Position numbers and translations under genes: made by a program
Source: Streptomyces sp. NBRC 109706
GTDB lineage: Bacteria > Actinomycetota > Actinomycetes > Streptomycetales > Streptomycetaceae
Assembly: GCF_000974485.1 (NCBI RefSeq)
Contig: NZ_BBOM01000005.1
Coordinates: 542,289-606,288 of the forward strand
Reading direction: 5' to 3'
DNA: 64,000 bases
The notes under the pieces: model-generated
Database searches by the model: none
Seen by the model: the letters and a program-made list of their open reading frames with translations, nothing else
Told to the model about the DNA's origin: nothing
Shown: piece by piece, positions 52,419 to 63,635 of the stretch
Position numbering within the stretch: the first letter of the stretch is position 1
Layout of the letters: each line of letters opens with the position of its first letter

Positions 52419-52718
52419 TCATTCCGTCACAGCCCCGGGCACATCGATCATAAGCTCCACCTCGACGGGGTTGCCGTCCAGCCGTACTTCGACGCTCTGG
52501 GTGCCCAACTGCGGCGAGAAGGCCGCCAGAAGATACTCGCCCAGGGCCGGGGCCTTCACTTCGAAGGCGCCGTCGGGGCCGCTCTTCGTCTTGTCGAGGT
52601 TGCGGCCCCCGTCCACCGCCGTGAGCGTCACCACCGCACGGGGCAGTGCGACCCCCAACGAGTCGCGTACCCACCCGCTGATGGCGAGCGCCTCCCCCGT
52701 ACCCACTCGGTCCGTCAT
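52419..52718 (-). CDS. Small carboxypeptidase-regulatory-like (Ig-fold) protein
   Basis: This is a 99-aa protein with one carboxypeptidase-regulatory-like beta-sandwich. SGWVRDSLGVALPRAVVTLTAVDGGRNLDKTKSGPDGAFEVKAPALGEYLLAAFSPQ shows the typical G-V-D-x-x-G...A-V-V-T-L and T-x-x-D-G-x-F pattern. There is no signal peptide, so it is probably cytosolic or moonlighting; its function is unknown. The ATG at 52718 has GGAGGAG 9 nt upstream. It lies 133 bp upstream of the peptide-binding-protein gene, in the same direction. Confidence 0.75.
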   Translation of the reverse strand: MTDRVGTGEALAISGWVRDSLGVALPRAVVTLTAVDGGRNLDKTKSGPDGAFEVKAPALGEYLLAAFSPQLGTQSVEVRLDGNPVEVELMIDVPGAVTE

Positions 52719-52848
52719 GCCACACGCTCCTCCAGCGCCGCGCTCCGTGTCCATCACGCAGTCAGTTTGTTCCCCGGGCGTTATCAGGGACACCAACGCG
52801 AGCCGAATAGTTGACCGCATCGGTGGGCTGACACGAAAACCAGACAAA

Positions 52849-52884
52849 CCTAGGGTTCTCCCCCTAGGGGATACCCCCGGGGGT
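52849..52884 (-). terminator. Hairpins beyond the metallophosphoesterase gene
   Basis: CCTAGGG/CCCTAGG with a 6-nt loop (52849-52868) and the palindrome ACCCCCGGGGGT (52873-52884) overlap or follow the gene end. They probably stop the metallophosphoesterase transcript before the next minus-strand gene. Confidence 0.5.
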
Positions 52885-54221
52885 CAGGACTGGCCGGAGG
52901 CCAGCTCGACCACGGTGATGTCCGGATCGGCCCCGACCCGCACCGGCGGGCCGTAGGCGCCCGCGCCCCTGCTGACATAGAGCTGGGTGTCGCCGTACCG
53001 CTCCAGGCCGGCGAGCGTGGGGTTGGCCAGGGCGGCGAGATAGGTGATCGGCCACATCTGGCCGCCGTGGGTGTGCCCGGAGAGCTGCAGGTCGACGCCG
53101 TGGTCCACCGCGTCGTGGATCATCACCGGCTGGTGCGCCATCAGCACCGAGGCGCGCGCCGGGTCCCGGTCGGCCAGCGCCGCGTCATAGTCGGGCCCGC
53201 CGAAGTCGGTGCCCTCGCCGCCGATGTCGTTGACCCCGGCCAGGTCGAGGAACGGCAGCTCGCGCCGCTCGTTGACCAGCGGGGTGACCCCCAACTCCCG
53301 GACGTGGTCCACCCATGCCTCGGTCTCCACGTAGTACTCGTGGTTGCCGGTGACGAAGAAGGCGCCGTCCCTGGCCCGCAGATCGGCCAGCGGGGCCACC
53401 GCCGAGCGCAGATCGTCCACCTCGGCGTCGACCAGATCGCCCACCACCGTGATCAGGTCCGGCTGCACCTTGTTGATGGCGTCGACCACCCGGCGGCAGT
53501 GCGATTCGCCCAGCACCGGGCCCAGGTGGATATCGCTGACGACGGCTATCCGGTAGCCGTGCCCGCCGCGCGGCAGCTTGGCGAGCGGCACCGTCACCCG
53601 CTTCACCCGCAGCCGGCGCGCGTTGTAGCTGCCGTAGCCGACCACCCCGGTGGCCAGCACCCCGGCGCCCACCGCGATCGAACGGGACACCAGCAGCCGC
53701 CGGCTCAGCTCCCCCGGCGCGGGATCGGGCGCCGGGTCCTGGGCCGGCTCGTCGGGGGCCACCGGCGGAGGCCCGGCGGGGGCCCCGGCCCGGCCGGCCG
53801 TCCCCCCGGCCGCGTCGCCAACCGCCACGGTCGCCGGCACCGGCTCGTCGGCCGGCTCGGGCGCGGCGGCGTCGGCCCGCTCGTCGGCCGGGGTCGGCTC
53901 CTCGACGCGGCGGGCGCCACGGCGCAGCAGCACCAGCCGCACCAACTCGCCCGCCAGCAGCGCGAGGACCAGATAGAGGACCATCGCCATCCAGTAGAAG
54001 CCGGGCCAGGCCACCACGGTAAGCACGTCGAACGGCAGCCCGGCGCGCCCGCCGGCGGCGGTGAGCAGCGTGCAGAGCGTCAGCACCCCCAGCACCCAGC
54101 CGCCCGTCCGGCGGTACCACCCGCCCGGCAGGGAGACGTCCCGCACCAGGCGCCGCCACAGATACCAGTGCAGGGCGACCAGCACCACGGCGAACACCAG
54201 CACGACAACGACGATCATCAC
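52884..54221 (-). CDS. Membrane-bound metallophosphoesterase
   Basis: This is a 445-aa membrane protein with a C-terminal calcineurin-like phosphoesterase. Four hydrophobic helices fill about residues 1-110, followed by an acidic Pro/Ala-rich linker and a further signal-like helix (SRSIAVGAGVLATGVVGYGSYNARRLRVKRVTV). The catalytic domain has AVVSDIHLGPVLG, VGDLVDAE, FVTGNHEYY and LSGHTHGGQMWP, the full metal set. This YkuE-like type acts on phospholipid or nucleotide phosphoesters outside the cytoplasm. GTG 54221 fits GGAGGG at 8 nt; ATG 54218 is the alternative. It is divergent from the D,D-carboxypeptidase gene. Confidence 0.87.
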   Translation of the reverse strand: MMIVVVVLVFAVVLVALHWYLWRRLVRDVSLPGGWYRRTGGWVLGVLTLCTLLTAAGGRAGLPFDVLTVVAWPGFYWMAMVLYLVLALLAGELVRLVLLRRGARRVEEPTPADERADAAAPEPADEPVPATVAVGDAAGGTAGRAGAPAGPPPVAPDEPAQDPAPDPAPGELSRRLLVSRSIAVGAGVLATGVVGYGSYNARRLRVKRVTVPLAKLPRGGHGYRIAVVSDIHLGPVLGESHCRRVVDAINKVQPDLITVVGDLVDAEVDDLRSAVAPLADLRARDGAFFVTGNHEYYVETEAWVDHVRELGVTPLVNERRELPFLDLAGVNDIGGEGTDFGGPDYDAALADRDPARASVLMAHQPVMIHDAVDHGVDLQLSGHTHGGQMWPITYLAALANPTLAGLERYGDTQLYVSRGAGAYGPPVRVGADPDITVVELASGQS

Positions 54222-54366
54222 GAAAAGATCCCTCCCGGGCCGGCGGGGGCCACGGACCACCCTCGGCAAGTATGGGCGACCCACGTCGCCCGGTTGACGG
54301 CGGCCTCTCACCGGTTTGCGCCGCTCCGCTGGCACGGACGCAGGTCGGCAGCGGTAGGTTCACCGT

Positions 54367-55638
54367 GTGCCGTTCAATCGTTCGTCCTCTTGTCGGATCT
54401 CCGTTCGCGCGTTGGTGCTTGGCTTACTGACGCCCACGCTGCTTCTGCCCACCCTGGCCTCGGCCGAGGACCCGCCCGCCGGTGGCACCGCCATCGGCGG
54501 CGAGCGCCTGGCCGGCTCGGGGACCGTGGTGGACGTCACCGACGGGGTGCCCGCGCTGCCCGAGGACCTCACCGCCGCGTCGTGGATCGTCGCCGACGCC
54601 GAGACCGGCGAGGTCTTCGCCGCGCACGACGCCCACCGGCGGCTGCCGCCGGCCAGCACCATCAAGATGCTCTTCGCCGACACCGTGCTGCCCCTGCTCG
54701 ACCGCGAGGCGCTCTACCGCGCCCAGCCCGAGCACTTCGCCGACGTGGGCCCCGGCAGCAGCGCGGTGGGCGTCGCCGACGGCCAGACCTACCGCGTCGA
54801 GGACCTGTGGCGCGGCGTCTTCCTGGCCTCGGGCAACGACGCGGTGTACGCGCTGACCGCGATGAACGGCGGCAAGGAGGCGACCGTCGCGCAGATGAAC
54901 GAACGCGCCGCCGACCTCCAGGCGTTGGACACCCATGTGGTCAACCCCGACGGCTATGACGCCGAGGGGCAGCTCTCCTCCGCCTACGATCTGACCCTCT
55001 TCGCCCGCGCCGGCCTGCAACACGAGGACTTCCGCGAGTACGCGTCCACCGCCGACGCCGACTTCCCCGGCGCCGGCGAGGGCGAGGACCGGGAGACCTA
55101 CGAGATCCAGAACACCAACCGGCTGCTGGTCGGCGCCCCCGGGCTCGACCCCTATCCCGGCATCGCCGGCGTCAAGAACGGCTACACCTCCGAGGCCGGC
55201 TACACCTTCACCGGCGTCGCCGAACGGGACGACCGGGTGCTGCTGGTGACGGTGCTCGACCCGGCGGACGGCGACAACCTGGCCGTCTACCGCGAGGCGG
55301 CGGCCCTGCTCGACTGGGGCTTCGCCGCCGCCGACCACGCGAACCCGGTGGGCGAGCTGGTCCCCCCGCTCAGCGAACTCCCCGAGGGCCAGGACGGCAC
55401 CGCCTCGGACGAGGGCGAGGGCGACGCGGCGACCGACGGCAAGAACGCCGAGGAGGCCAACCTGGACGGCGCGGCCGGCGCCTCGGGCCACCGGGACTCG
55501 TCCGGCGGGATACTGGTCACCACCATCACGGCCGGCGCTCTGGCGGTGCTGGCGGCGGGGGCCTATGTGTTCCATCGGCGGCATCCGCTGCCGAACCGGC
55601 GTCCAACGCGTCGACGGACGGACGATCCCCAGGAGTGA
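54367..55638 (+). CDS. D-alanyl-D-alanine carboxypeptidase (S11 family)
   Basis: This is a 423-aa penicillin-binding protein that trims the terminal D-Ala of peptidoglycan stems. The signal peptide ends at TLASA. Active-site motifs are STIKM (SxxK), SGND (SxN) and KNGYTSEAGYTF, where the usual KTG is KNG, a departure worth noting. An acidic, low-complexity linker (EGQDGTASDEGEGDAATDGKNAEE) and a C-terminal membrane helix (GGILVTTITAGALAVLAAGAYVF) with a basic tail anchor it to the membrane. The start is GTG 54367. Its last 113 bp overlap the 3' end of the convergent YihY gene. Confidence 0.9.
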   Translation: MPFNRSSSCRISVRALVLGLLTPTLLLPTLASAEDPPAGGTAIGGERLAGSGTVVDVTDGVPALPEDLTAASWIVADAETGEVFAAHDAHRRLPPASTIKMLFADTVLPLLDREALYRAQPEHFADVGPGSSAVGVADGQTYRVEDLWRGVFLASGNDAVYALTAMNGGKEATVAQMNERAADLQALDTHVVNPDGYDAEGQLSSAYDLTLFARAGLQHEDFREYASTADADFPGAGEGEDRETYEIQNTNRLLVGAPGLDPYPGIAGVKNGYTSEAGYTFTGVAERDDRVLLVTVLDPADGDNLAVYREAAALLDWGFAAADHANPVGELVPPLSELPEGQDGTASDEGEGDAATDGKNAEEANLDGAAGASGHRDSSGGILVTTITAGALAVLAAGAYVFHRRHPLPNRRPTRRRTDDPQE

Positions 55639-56464
55639 CGGCGGTCGCCGTCCAGGCGCAGCAGAACAGCACCAGCTTGGCCACCAGGTTGATCCACAGC
55701 AGCAGCGCGACCGGCACGCCGAAGGCGCCGTAGACGCTGCGCCCGGCGACCCCGGTCAGATAGCCGCCGAGCAGCAGCTTGAGCAGTTCGATGCCGACCG
55801 CGCCCAGCAGACAGGCCAGCACCGTGGCCCGGCGCGGCGGCCGGACGCCGGGAAGCCAGACCAGGACGTAGAACAGCAGCAGCGCCGCCACCCCGACGGC
55901 CACCGCGTAGGCACCGAACTGCACCAGCGGGGCGAAGCCGCCCAGGCCCCGGCTGGCCCGACGCAGCAGGCTTATCGCCACCGCCGAGGCGCCCAGCGAC
56001 AGCAGCGTCACCGCGCCGAGCCCGGCGAGCACGCCGGCGTCCTTGACCCGGCGCAGCACCACGTTGTCGTCGGAGTCGGCCAGATCCCAGACCGCCCGCA
56101 GACAGCCGCGCAGCGCGTCCACCCAGGCGGCGCCGGTCGGCAGCACCAGCAGCAGCGAGATCAGCCCGATGGCGCCGGCGTTGTCGAAGAGCCCGCTCAG
56201 ATCGAGCTGATCGGAGATGCCGGGCACCTGGTCGGCGAACCACCGTTCGATATCGTCCAGTTGGCGCTCGCTCAGCAGCGTGCTCCCGATCGCGGCGAGC
56301 AGCCCGAGCACCGGGAAGAGCGCGACAAAGCTGGTGAACGTGATGGCGGCGGCGAGCCGCGTCCAGTTCCTGCGGTCCAGATGCTCGTAGAGCGCCCACA
56401 GCCGGCTGCGCGACAGCCAGGCGACGGCCGGGCCGATCCAGGGCAACCGCGTCAGCCGTTCCAT
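55526..56464 (-). CDS. YihY/BrkB-family inner membrane protein
   Basis: This is a 312-aa membrane protein of the YihY/virulence-factor BrkB family, with about six helices. The hallmark start is NWTRLAAAITFTSFVALFPVLGLLAAIGSTLL, followed by the helices LISLLLVLPTGAAWVDALRGCLRAVWDL and YGAFGVPVALLLWINLVAKLVLFCCAWTAT. Its function in bacteria is not settled. The ATG at 56464 is preceded by GGGGAG at 6 nt; the ATG at 56470 lies inside that site. The acidic/proline-rich C-terminus is encoded within the overlap with the D,D-carboxypeptidase gene. Confidence 0.87.
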   Translation of the reverse strand: MERLTRLPWIGPAVAWLSRSRLWALYEHLDRRNWTRLAAAITFTSFVALFPVLGLLAAIGSTLLSERQLDDIERWFADQVPGISDQLDLSGLFDNAGAIGLISLLLVLPTGAAWVDALRGCLRAVWDLADSDDNVVLRRVKDAGVLAGLGAVTLLSLGASAVAISLLRRASRGLGGFAPLVQFGAYAVAVGVAALLLFYVLVWLPGVRPPRRATVLACLLGAVGIELLKLLLGGYLTGVAGRSVYGAFGVPVALLLWINLVAKLVLFCCAWTATAVTPGDRPSVDALDAGSAADAADGTHRPPPPAPPERRP

Positions 56465-56652
56465 CCGCATCTCCCCACGCCGCGTCCGCGTATCGGACCC
56501 TATGCGCGGGTGCCCGGCGGGGGGCCACGCGACACCGGGACGGCGGTGCCGCGCGGCAACCACCGCGGCGCGGCGTCCAGTTCGGTCCTCGCCACGCCGC
56601 CGTCCGGGTGACATTACGCGGACGGGCGGCGCGGCGCCGCCAGGGTGGCGCC

Positions 56653-57246
56653 ATGTCCTTGAAGCGAATCCTCCGCCGGGTCGCGGCCGTCGCGCTGCCC
56701 CTCGGCCTGCTCTTCACCCCGCTCTCCCTGGCCACCGCGCCCACCGCCGGCGCCGCCGTGGCCTGCCCCACCGTCGACGATCCGCTGTACGCCGCCAACA
56801 ACCGCGCCGTCGACGTGGACCGGATCTCGCCCGACCCGGCCTACCGCACCGACTGTCGCCAGCTGTACCGGGCGGACCGCCGGGCGCCCGAGGTCGTCTT
56901 CGACGAGGGCTTCGAGCCCAGGGACGTGGTCGACGGCCAGTACGACCTGGAGCAGTACGTGCTGGTCAACCAGCCCTCGCCGTTCGTCTCCACCAGCTAC
57001 GACCACGATCTGTACAAGGAGTGGGGCTCGGCCGGCTACAACTACTACATCGACGCGCCGGGCGGCATCGACGTCAACGCGACCATCGGCGACCAGCACC
57101 GGTGGGCCGACCAGGTCGAGGTGGCCTTCCCCGGCGGGATCGCCACCGAGTTCATCGTCGGCGCCTGCCCGGTCGACCGGGCGACCCGCACCGAGACCAT
57201 GGCGGACTGCGTCGACAACCCGCACTACGAGCCCTGGCGCGGCTGA
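56653..57246 (+). CDS. Secreted DNA mono-ADP-ribosyltransferase (Scabin/ScARP-like)
   Basis: This is a 197-aa secreted toxin-like enzyme. The signal peptide ends near TAGAA (residue 35). The ADP-ribosyltransferase core has R73 in LYRAD, the STS motif at 113-115 in FVSTSYDHDLYKEW, and Q154-x-E156 in QVEVAFPGG, the R-S-QxE set. GYNYYIDAPGGIDVN and NPHYEPW near the C-terminus match Scabin of S. scabies and ScARP of S. coelicolor closely. Those enzymes use NAD+ to modify guanine bases in DNA and nucleotides. Two or more cysteines (C38, C68, C169, C183) may form disulfides. No immunity gene is adjacent. It stands alone between convergent neighbours. Confidence 0.88.
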   Translation: MSLKRILRRVAAVALPLGLLFTPLSLATAPTAGAAVACPTVDDPLYAANNRAVDVDRISPDPAYRTDCRQLYRADRRAPEVVFDEGFEPRDVVDGQYDLEQYVLVNQPSPFVSTSYDHDLYKEWGSAGYNYYIDAPGGIDVNATIGDQHRWADQVEVAFPGGIATEFIVGACPVDRATRTETMADCVDNPHYEPWRG

Positions 57247-57247
57247 G

Positions 57248-57805
57248 CTACCCGACCCGCGTCGGCGCGGCGCTGGGCGCCGGCGCGAAGCGGAACTCGC
57301 GGCGCAACGCCCAGACGCCACCGGCGTCCTGCTCGTACAGCGCGAAGCCGGTGACCTGCCAGGCCGCCTCGTACTCCGCCAGCTCGACGAAGGCGCGGTC
57401 CATCGCCTCCTCGGCGATGCCGTGCGCCACCGTCACATGCGGGTGGTAGGGGAACCGCAGCTCCGTGGCGAGCGGGCCCGAGGCGTCCCGCACCCGCTCC
57501 TGGAGCCAGCCGCACGCCGAACCGCCCTCCACCACCCGGACGAAGACCACGGGCGACAGCGGCCGGAAGGTGCCCGTGCCGGAGAGCCGCATGGGGAACG
57601 GGCGGCCGGCGGCGGCGATGGCCACCAGATGCCCCTCGATCGCCGGCCGGTCGGCCGCCGCCACCTCCGTGGGGGGCAGCAGCGTCACATGGGTCGGGAT
57701 GCCGGCGGCGGCGGCGTCCCCGAAGCCGAGACGGCAGCGCTGCAACCGGCTGCCATGCGGCTCCGGGACCGCGATGGACACGCCGAGCGTGACGCTCCCC
57801 ACCAT
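57248..57805 (-). CDS. 2'-5' RNA ligase family protein
   Basis: This is a 185-aa protein of the 2H phosphoesterase (LigT/2'-5' RNA ligase) superfamily. The two HxT motifs are present: HVTLLPP (residues about 38-44) and HVTVAHG (about 123-129). These enzymes open or ligate 2',5' bonds or cyclic phosphates in RNA; the physiological role is unknown. The ATG at 57805 has GGAGGG at 6 nt. It converges on the ADP-ribosyltransferase gene with a single base between the stops and precedes trpS on the same strand order as in other Streptomyces, by memory. Confidence 0.85.
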   Translation of the reverse strand: MVGSVTLGVSIAVPEPHGSRLQRCRLGFGDAAAAGIPTHVTLLPPTEVAAADRPAIEGHLVAIAAAGRPFPMRLSGTGTFRPLSPVVFVRVVEGGSACGWLQERVRDASGPLATELRFPYHPHVTVAHGIAEEAMDRAFVELAEYEAAWQVTGFALYEQDAGGVWALRREFRFAPAPSAAPTRVG

Positions 57806-57955
57806 CCGACTCCCTCCACTTCGCTCCACTGCGCCCCACCGCGTTCCGCTTCGGGGCTTCCGCACCGCGCCCGGACGTCCCCCGTAGTGTGCCGCCCGCG
57901 CGGGCGCGGGCGCACGGGCCTTCCGTCCCGGGTTCCGCCGGGTTTCGGCGGCGGG

Positions 57956-61553
<3,598 letters not shown>

Positions 61554-61635
61554 CCCCGCTCGTCCGAACCGGCTCGTCCGAACCGGCTGGGCCCGGAACC
61601 GGGCTCATCTGAAACACTGCGGACGTAACGCATCT

Positions 61636-61664
61636 GTGGCCCCCACACACGCTGTCGGGGCCAC
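61636..61664 (+). terminator. Terminator after mdh
   Basis: GTGGCCCC/GGGGCCAC (8 bp, 13-nt loop) lies 82 bp after the mdh stop and before the binding-protein gene. The leader also has a direct repeat CTCGTCCGAACCGG twice (61559-61586). Confidence 0.65.
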
Positions 61665-61734
61665 ACTGCGTCCTCCTGCCGCCCCCGCCTCCCGCTCCCG
61701 TTCCCGGCCGAAGCCCGAAGGAAGAGCCCTGCCG

Positions 61735-62643
61735 ATGCGACGCCTCTCCCCCCGGATACGTCTCCTCGCACGTCATCCTCTTCTGGTGGGACTCGGCGCG
61801 CTGAGCCTGGTGTTCTCCGGCGCCTGCGATGTGACCGACGAGCTGACGGGCGAGGAGCAGCGGGAGCCGGTCAGGATCGCGGTGACGGACTGGCCGGGCG
61901 CCAGGGCCAACGCGGCGGTGGTGGCCTATCTGTTGGAGGAGGAGCTGGGCGTCCCCGTGGAGAAGGTCGAGACCGACCCGGCCGCCGCCTGGAACCAGCT
62001 GGGCGACGGCACCGCCCAGGTCCTGTTGGAGGACTGGGGCGCGCTCCCCGAACAGGCCCGACTCCATGTCGACCAGCGGCAGGACGTGGTCCCCGCCGGC
62101 GATCTCGGCATCGACGGGCATGTGGGCTGGTTCGTCCCCGGCGACTTCGCCAGGAACCACCCCGACGTCCTCGACTGGCGCAACCTCAACGACTACGCCG
62201 ACCAGCTGGGCGGCACCGTCCTCCAGGGCGACCCCGGGTTCGCCACCAGGGACGCGACCATCATCGACGAGCTGGACCTCGACCTGCGGCCGGTCGCCGC
62301 GGGCAGCGAGGAGGCCCTGGTCGAGCGGATAGCCCAGGCCGGCACCGGCGGCACGCCGCTGCTGGCGTACTTCTGGCAACCCCACTGGCTGACCAGCCGG
62401 ATCGACCTGGCCGAGATCGAACTCCCCGGCTACTACCCGAAGATCACCCTGCACAAGTACCTCAACGCGGAGTTCGCCACCGAGGGCGGCGAGGTCGTCG
62501 CCTTCCTCCACGCCTTCTCCTGGACCGAACAGGACCAGAACGCGGTCGCCGAACTCATCGCCGGCCAGGGCATGACGCCGCGCGCGGCGGCCGAACGCTG
62601 GGTCACCGAGAACCCGGACACCGTCGCCACCTGGTTCGCGTAG
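61735..62643 (+). CDS. Glycine betaine/choline-type substrate-binding lipoprotein (OpuAC)
   Basis: This is a 302-aa binding protein of ABC importers for quaternary amines. The signal peptide ends in the lipobox FSGAC. OpuAC segments are IAVTDWPGARANAAVVAYLLEEELGVPVEKVETDPAAAWNQLGDGTAQV (betaine pocket Trp residues), LEDWGALPEQ, GHVGWFVPGDFARNHPDVLDW and TPLLAYFWQPHWLTSRIDLAEIELP. Tryptophans in these loops form the aromatic box that binds the ammonium group. Permease and ATPase genes are not next to it in this window, so it may serve a distant transporter. GAAGGAAGAG precedes the ATG. Confidence 0.9.
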   Translation: MRRLSPRIRLLARHPLLVGLGALSLVFSGACDVTDELTGEEQREPVRIAVTDWPGARANAAVVAYLLEEELGVPVEKVETDPAAAWNQLGDGTAQVLLEDWGALPEQARLHVDQRQDVVPAGDLGIDGHVGWFVPGDFARNHPDVLDWRNLNDYADQLGGTVLQGDPGFATRDATIIDELDLDLRPVAAGSEEALVERIAQAGTGGTPLLAYFWQPHWLTSRIDLAEIELPGYYPKITLHKYLNAEFATEGGEVVAFLHAFSWTEQDQNAVAELIAGQGMTPRAAAERWVTENPDTVATWFA

Positions 62644-62767
62644 CCGCGCGCCGCGGCCCGGGACCATCCACGGAACGTGACATATAGCTGCGGCTACCAC
62701 TGCTCGCCGTCGAAGAGTGGCAGCCGGCACTATCGGGAGAGCGGCCCGTCGTTTCTACTGTGCCGCC

Positions 62768-63577
62768 ATGGAGAGCAACCCCCACGGCGACCTGGCCCCG
62801 TCATCCGTCGCCGGCGCCACCGCGCCGTCCGCCCCTTTCCTCGCTGGACGCACCGCCCTGGTCACCGGGGCCGCCAGCGGCATCGGCCGGTCCTGCGCGC
62901 TCGCCCTGGCGGCGGCGGGCGCGCACGTCCACGTGGTGGACAGGGCCGCCGACGGCGCCCGGAGAACGGCGGCTGAGATCGGCGGCTCGGCCCTCGTCGT
63001 CGACCTCGCGGACCCCGACGCCGTGGACACCCTGCCCGAGGCCGTGGACATCGTCGTCAACAACGCCGGCCTCCAACACGTCGCGCCGCTCCACGAGTTC
63101 CCGCCCGACCGCTTCGCCCTGATCCAGCGGGTGATGGTGGAGGCGCCGTTCCGCATCATCCGCCGGACCCTTCCGCACATGTACCGGGAGGGCTGGGGGC
63201 GGATCGTCAACATCTCGTCGGTGCACGGACTGCGCGCCAGCTCCTACAAGGCGGCCTATGTCACCGCCAAACACGCCCTGGAAGGGCTCAGCAAGGTGGC
63301 CGCGCTCGAAGGCGCCCCGCACGGGGTCACCAGCAACTGCGTCAACCCCGCCTTCGTCCGCACCCCGCTGGCGGAGGACCAGATCGCCGACCAGGCCCGC
63401 GCCCACGGGATGGCGGAGGAGGAGGTGGTGCGGCGCGTGATGCTGGAGCGCACCGCGATCAAACGGCTGATCGAGCCGGAGGAGGTGGCCCACACCGTGC
63501 TGTGGCTGTGCGGCCCGGGCACCGGCTATCTCACCGGCGCCTCGCTCCCGGTCGACGGCGGCTGGACCGCCCGCTGA
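62768..63577 (+). CDS. Short-chain dehydrogenase (3-hydroxybutyrate dehydrogenase-like)
   Basis: This is a 269-aa SDR enzyme. The cofactor motif is TGAASGIG, the NNAG motif is in VDIVVNNAGLQHVAPL, and the active-site Ser-Tyr-Lys is in IVNISSVHGLRASSYKAAYVTAKHALEGL. The C-terminal GYLTGASLPVDGGWTA is typical. The pattern with LQHVAPLHEFPPDRF and RTPLAEDQIADQA is that of D-3-hydroxybutyrate dehydrogenase, which links hydroxybutyrate and acetoacetate in storage-polymer metabolism. The ATG at 62768 has no ribosome site, but TACTGT ends 6 nt before it, suggesting a leaderless transcript. A regulator gene follows 58 bp downstream. Confidence 0.87.
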   Translation: MESNPHGDLAPSSVAGATAPSAPFLAGRTALVTGAASGIGRSCALALAAAGAHVHVVDRAADGARRTAAEIGGSALVVDLADPDAVDTLPEAVDIVVNNAGLQHVAPLHEFPPDRFALIQRVMVEAPFRIIRRTLPHMYREGWGRIVNISSVHGLRASSYKAAYVTAKHALEGLSKVAALEGAPHGVTSNCVNPAFVRTPLAEDQIADQARAHGMAEEEVVRRVMLERTAIKRLIEPEEVAHTVLWLCGPGTGYLTGASLPVDGGWTAR

Positions 63578-63635
63578 ACGGGGGCGCCCACACCCCTCGG
63601 ACACGCCGGTCCGCACCTGCGATGATGGCGGCGCC

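Noticed and set aside
52849..52884. CsoR-type copper operator (ATACCCCC-GGGGGT)
   Set aside because: It overlaps the 3' end of the metallophosphoesterase gene and has no copper gene beside it; a terminator role fits better.
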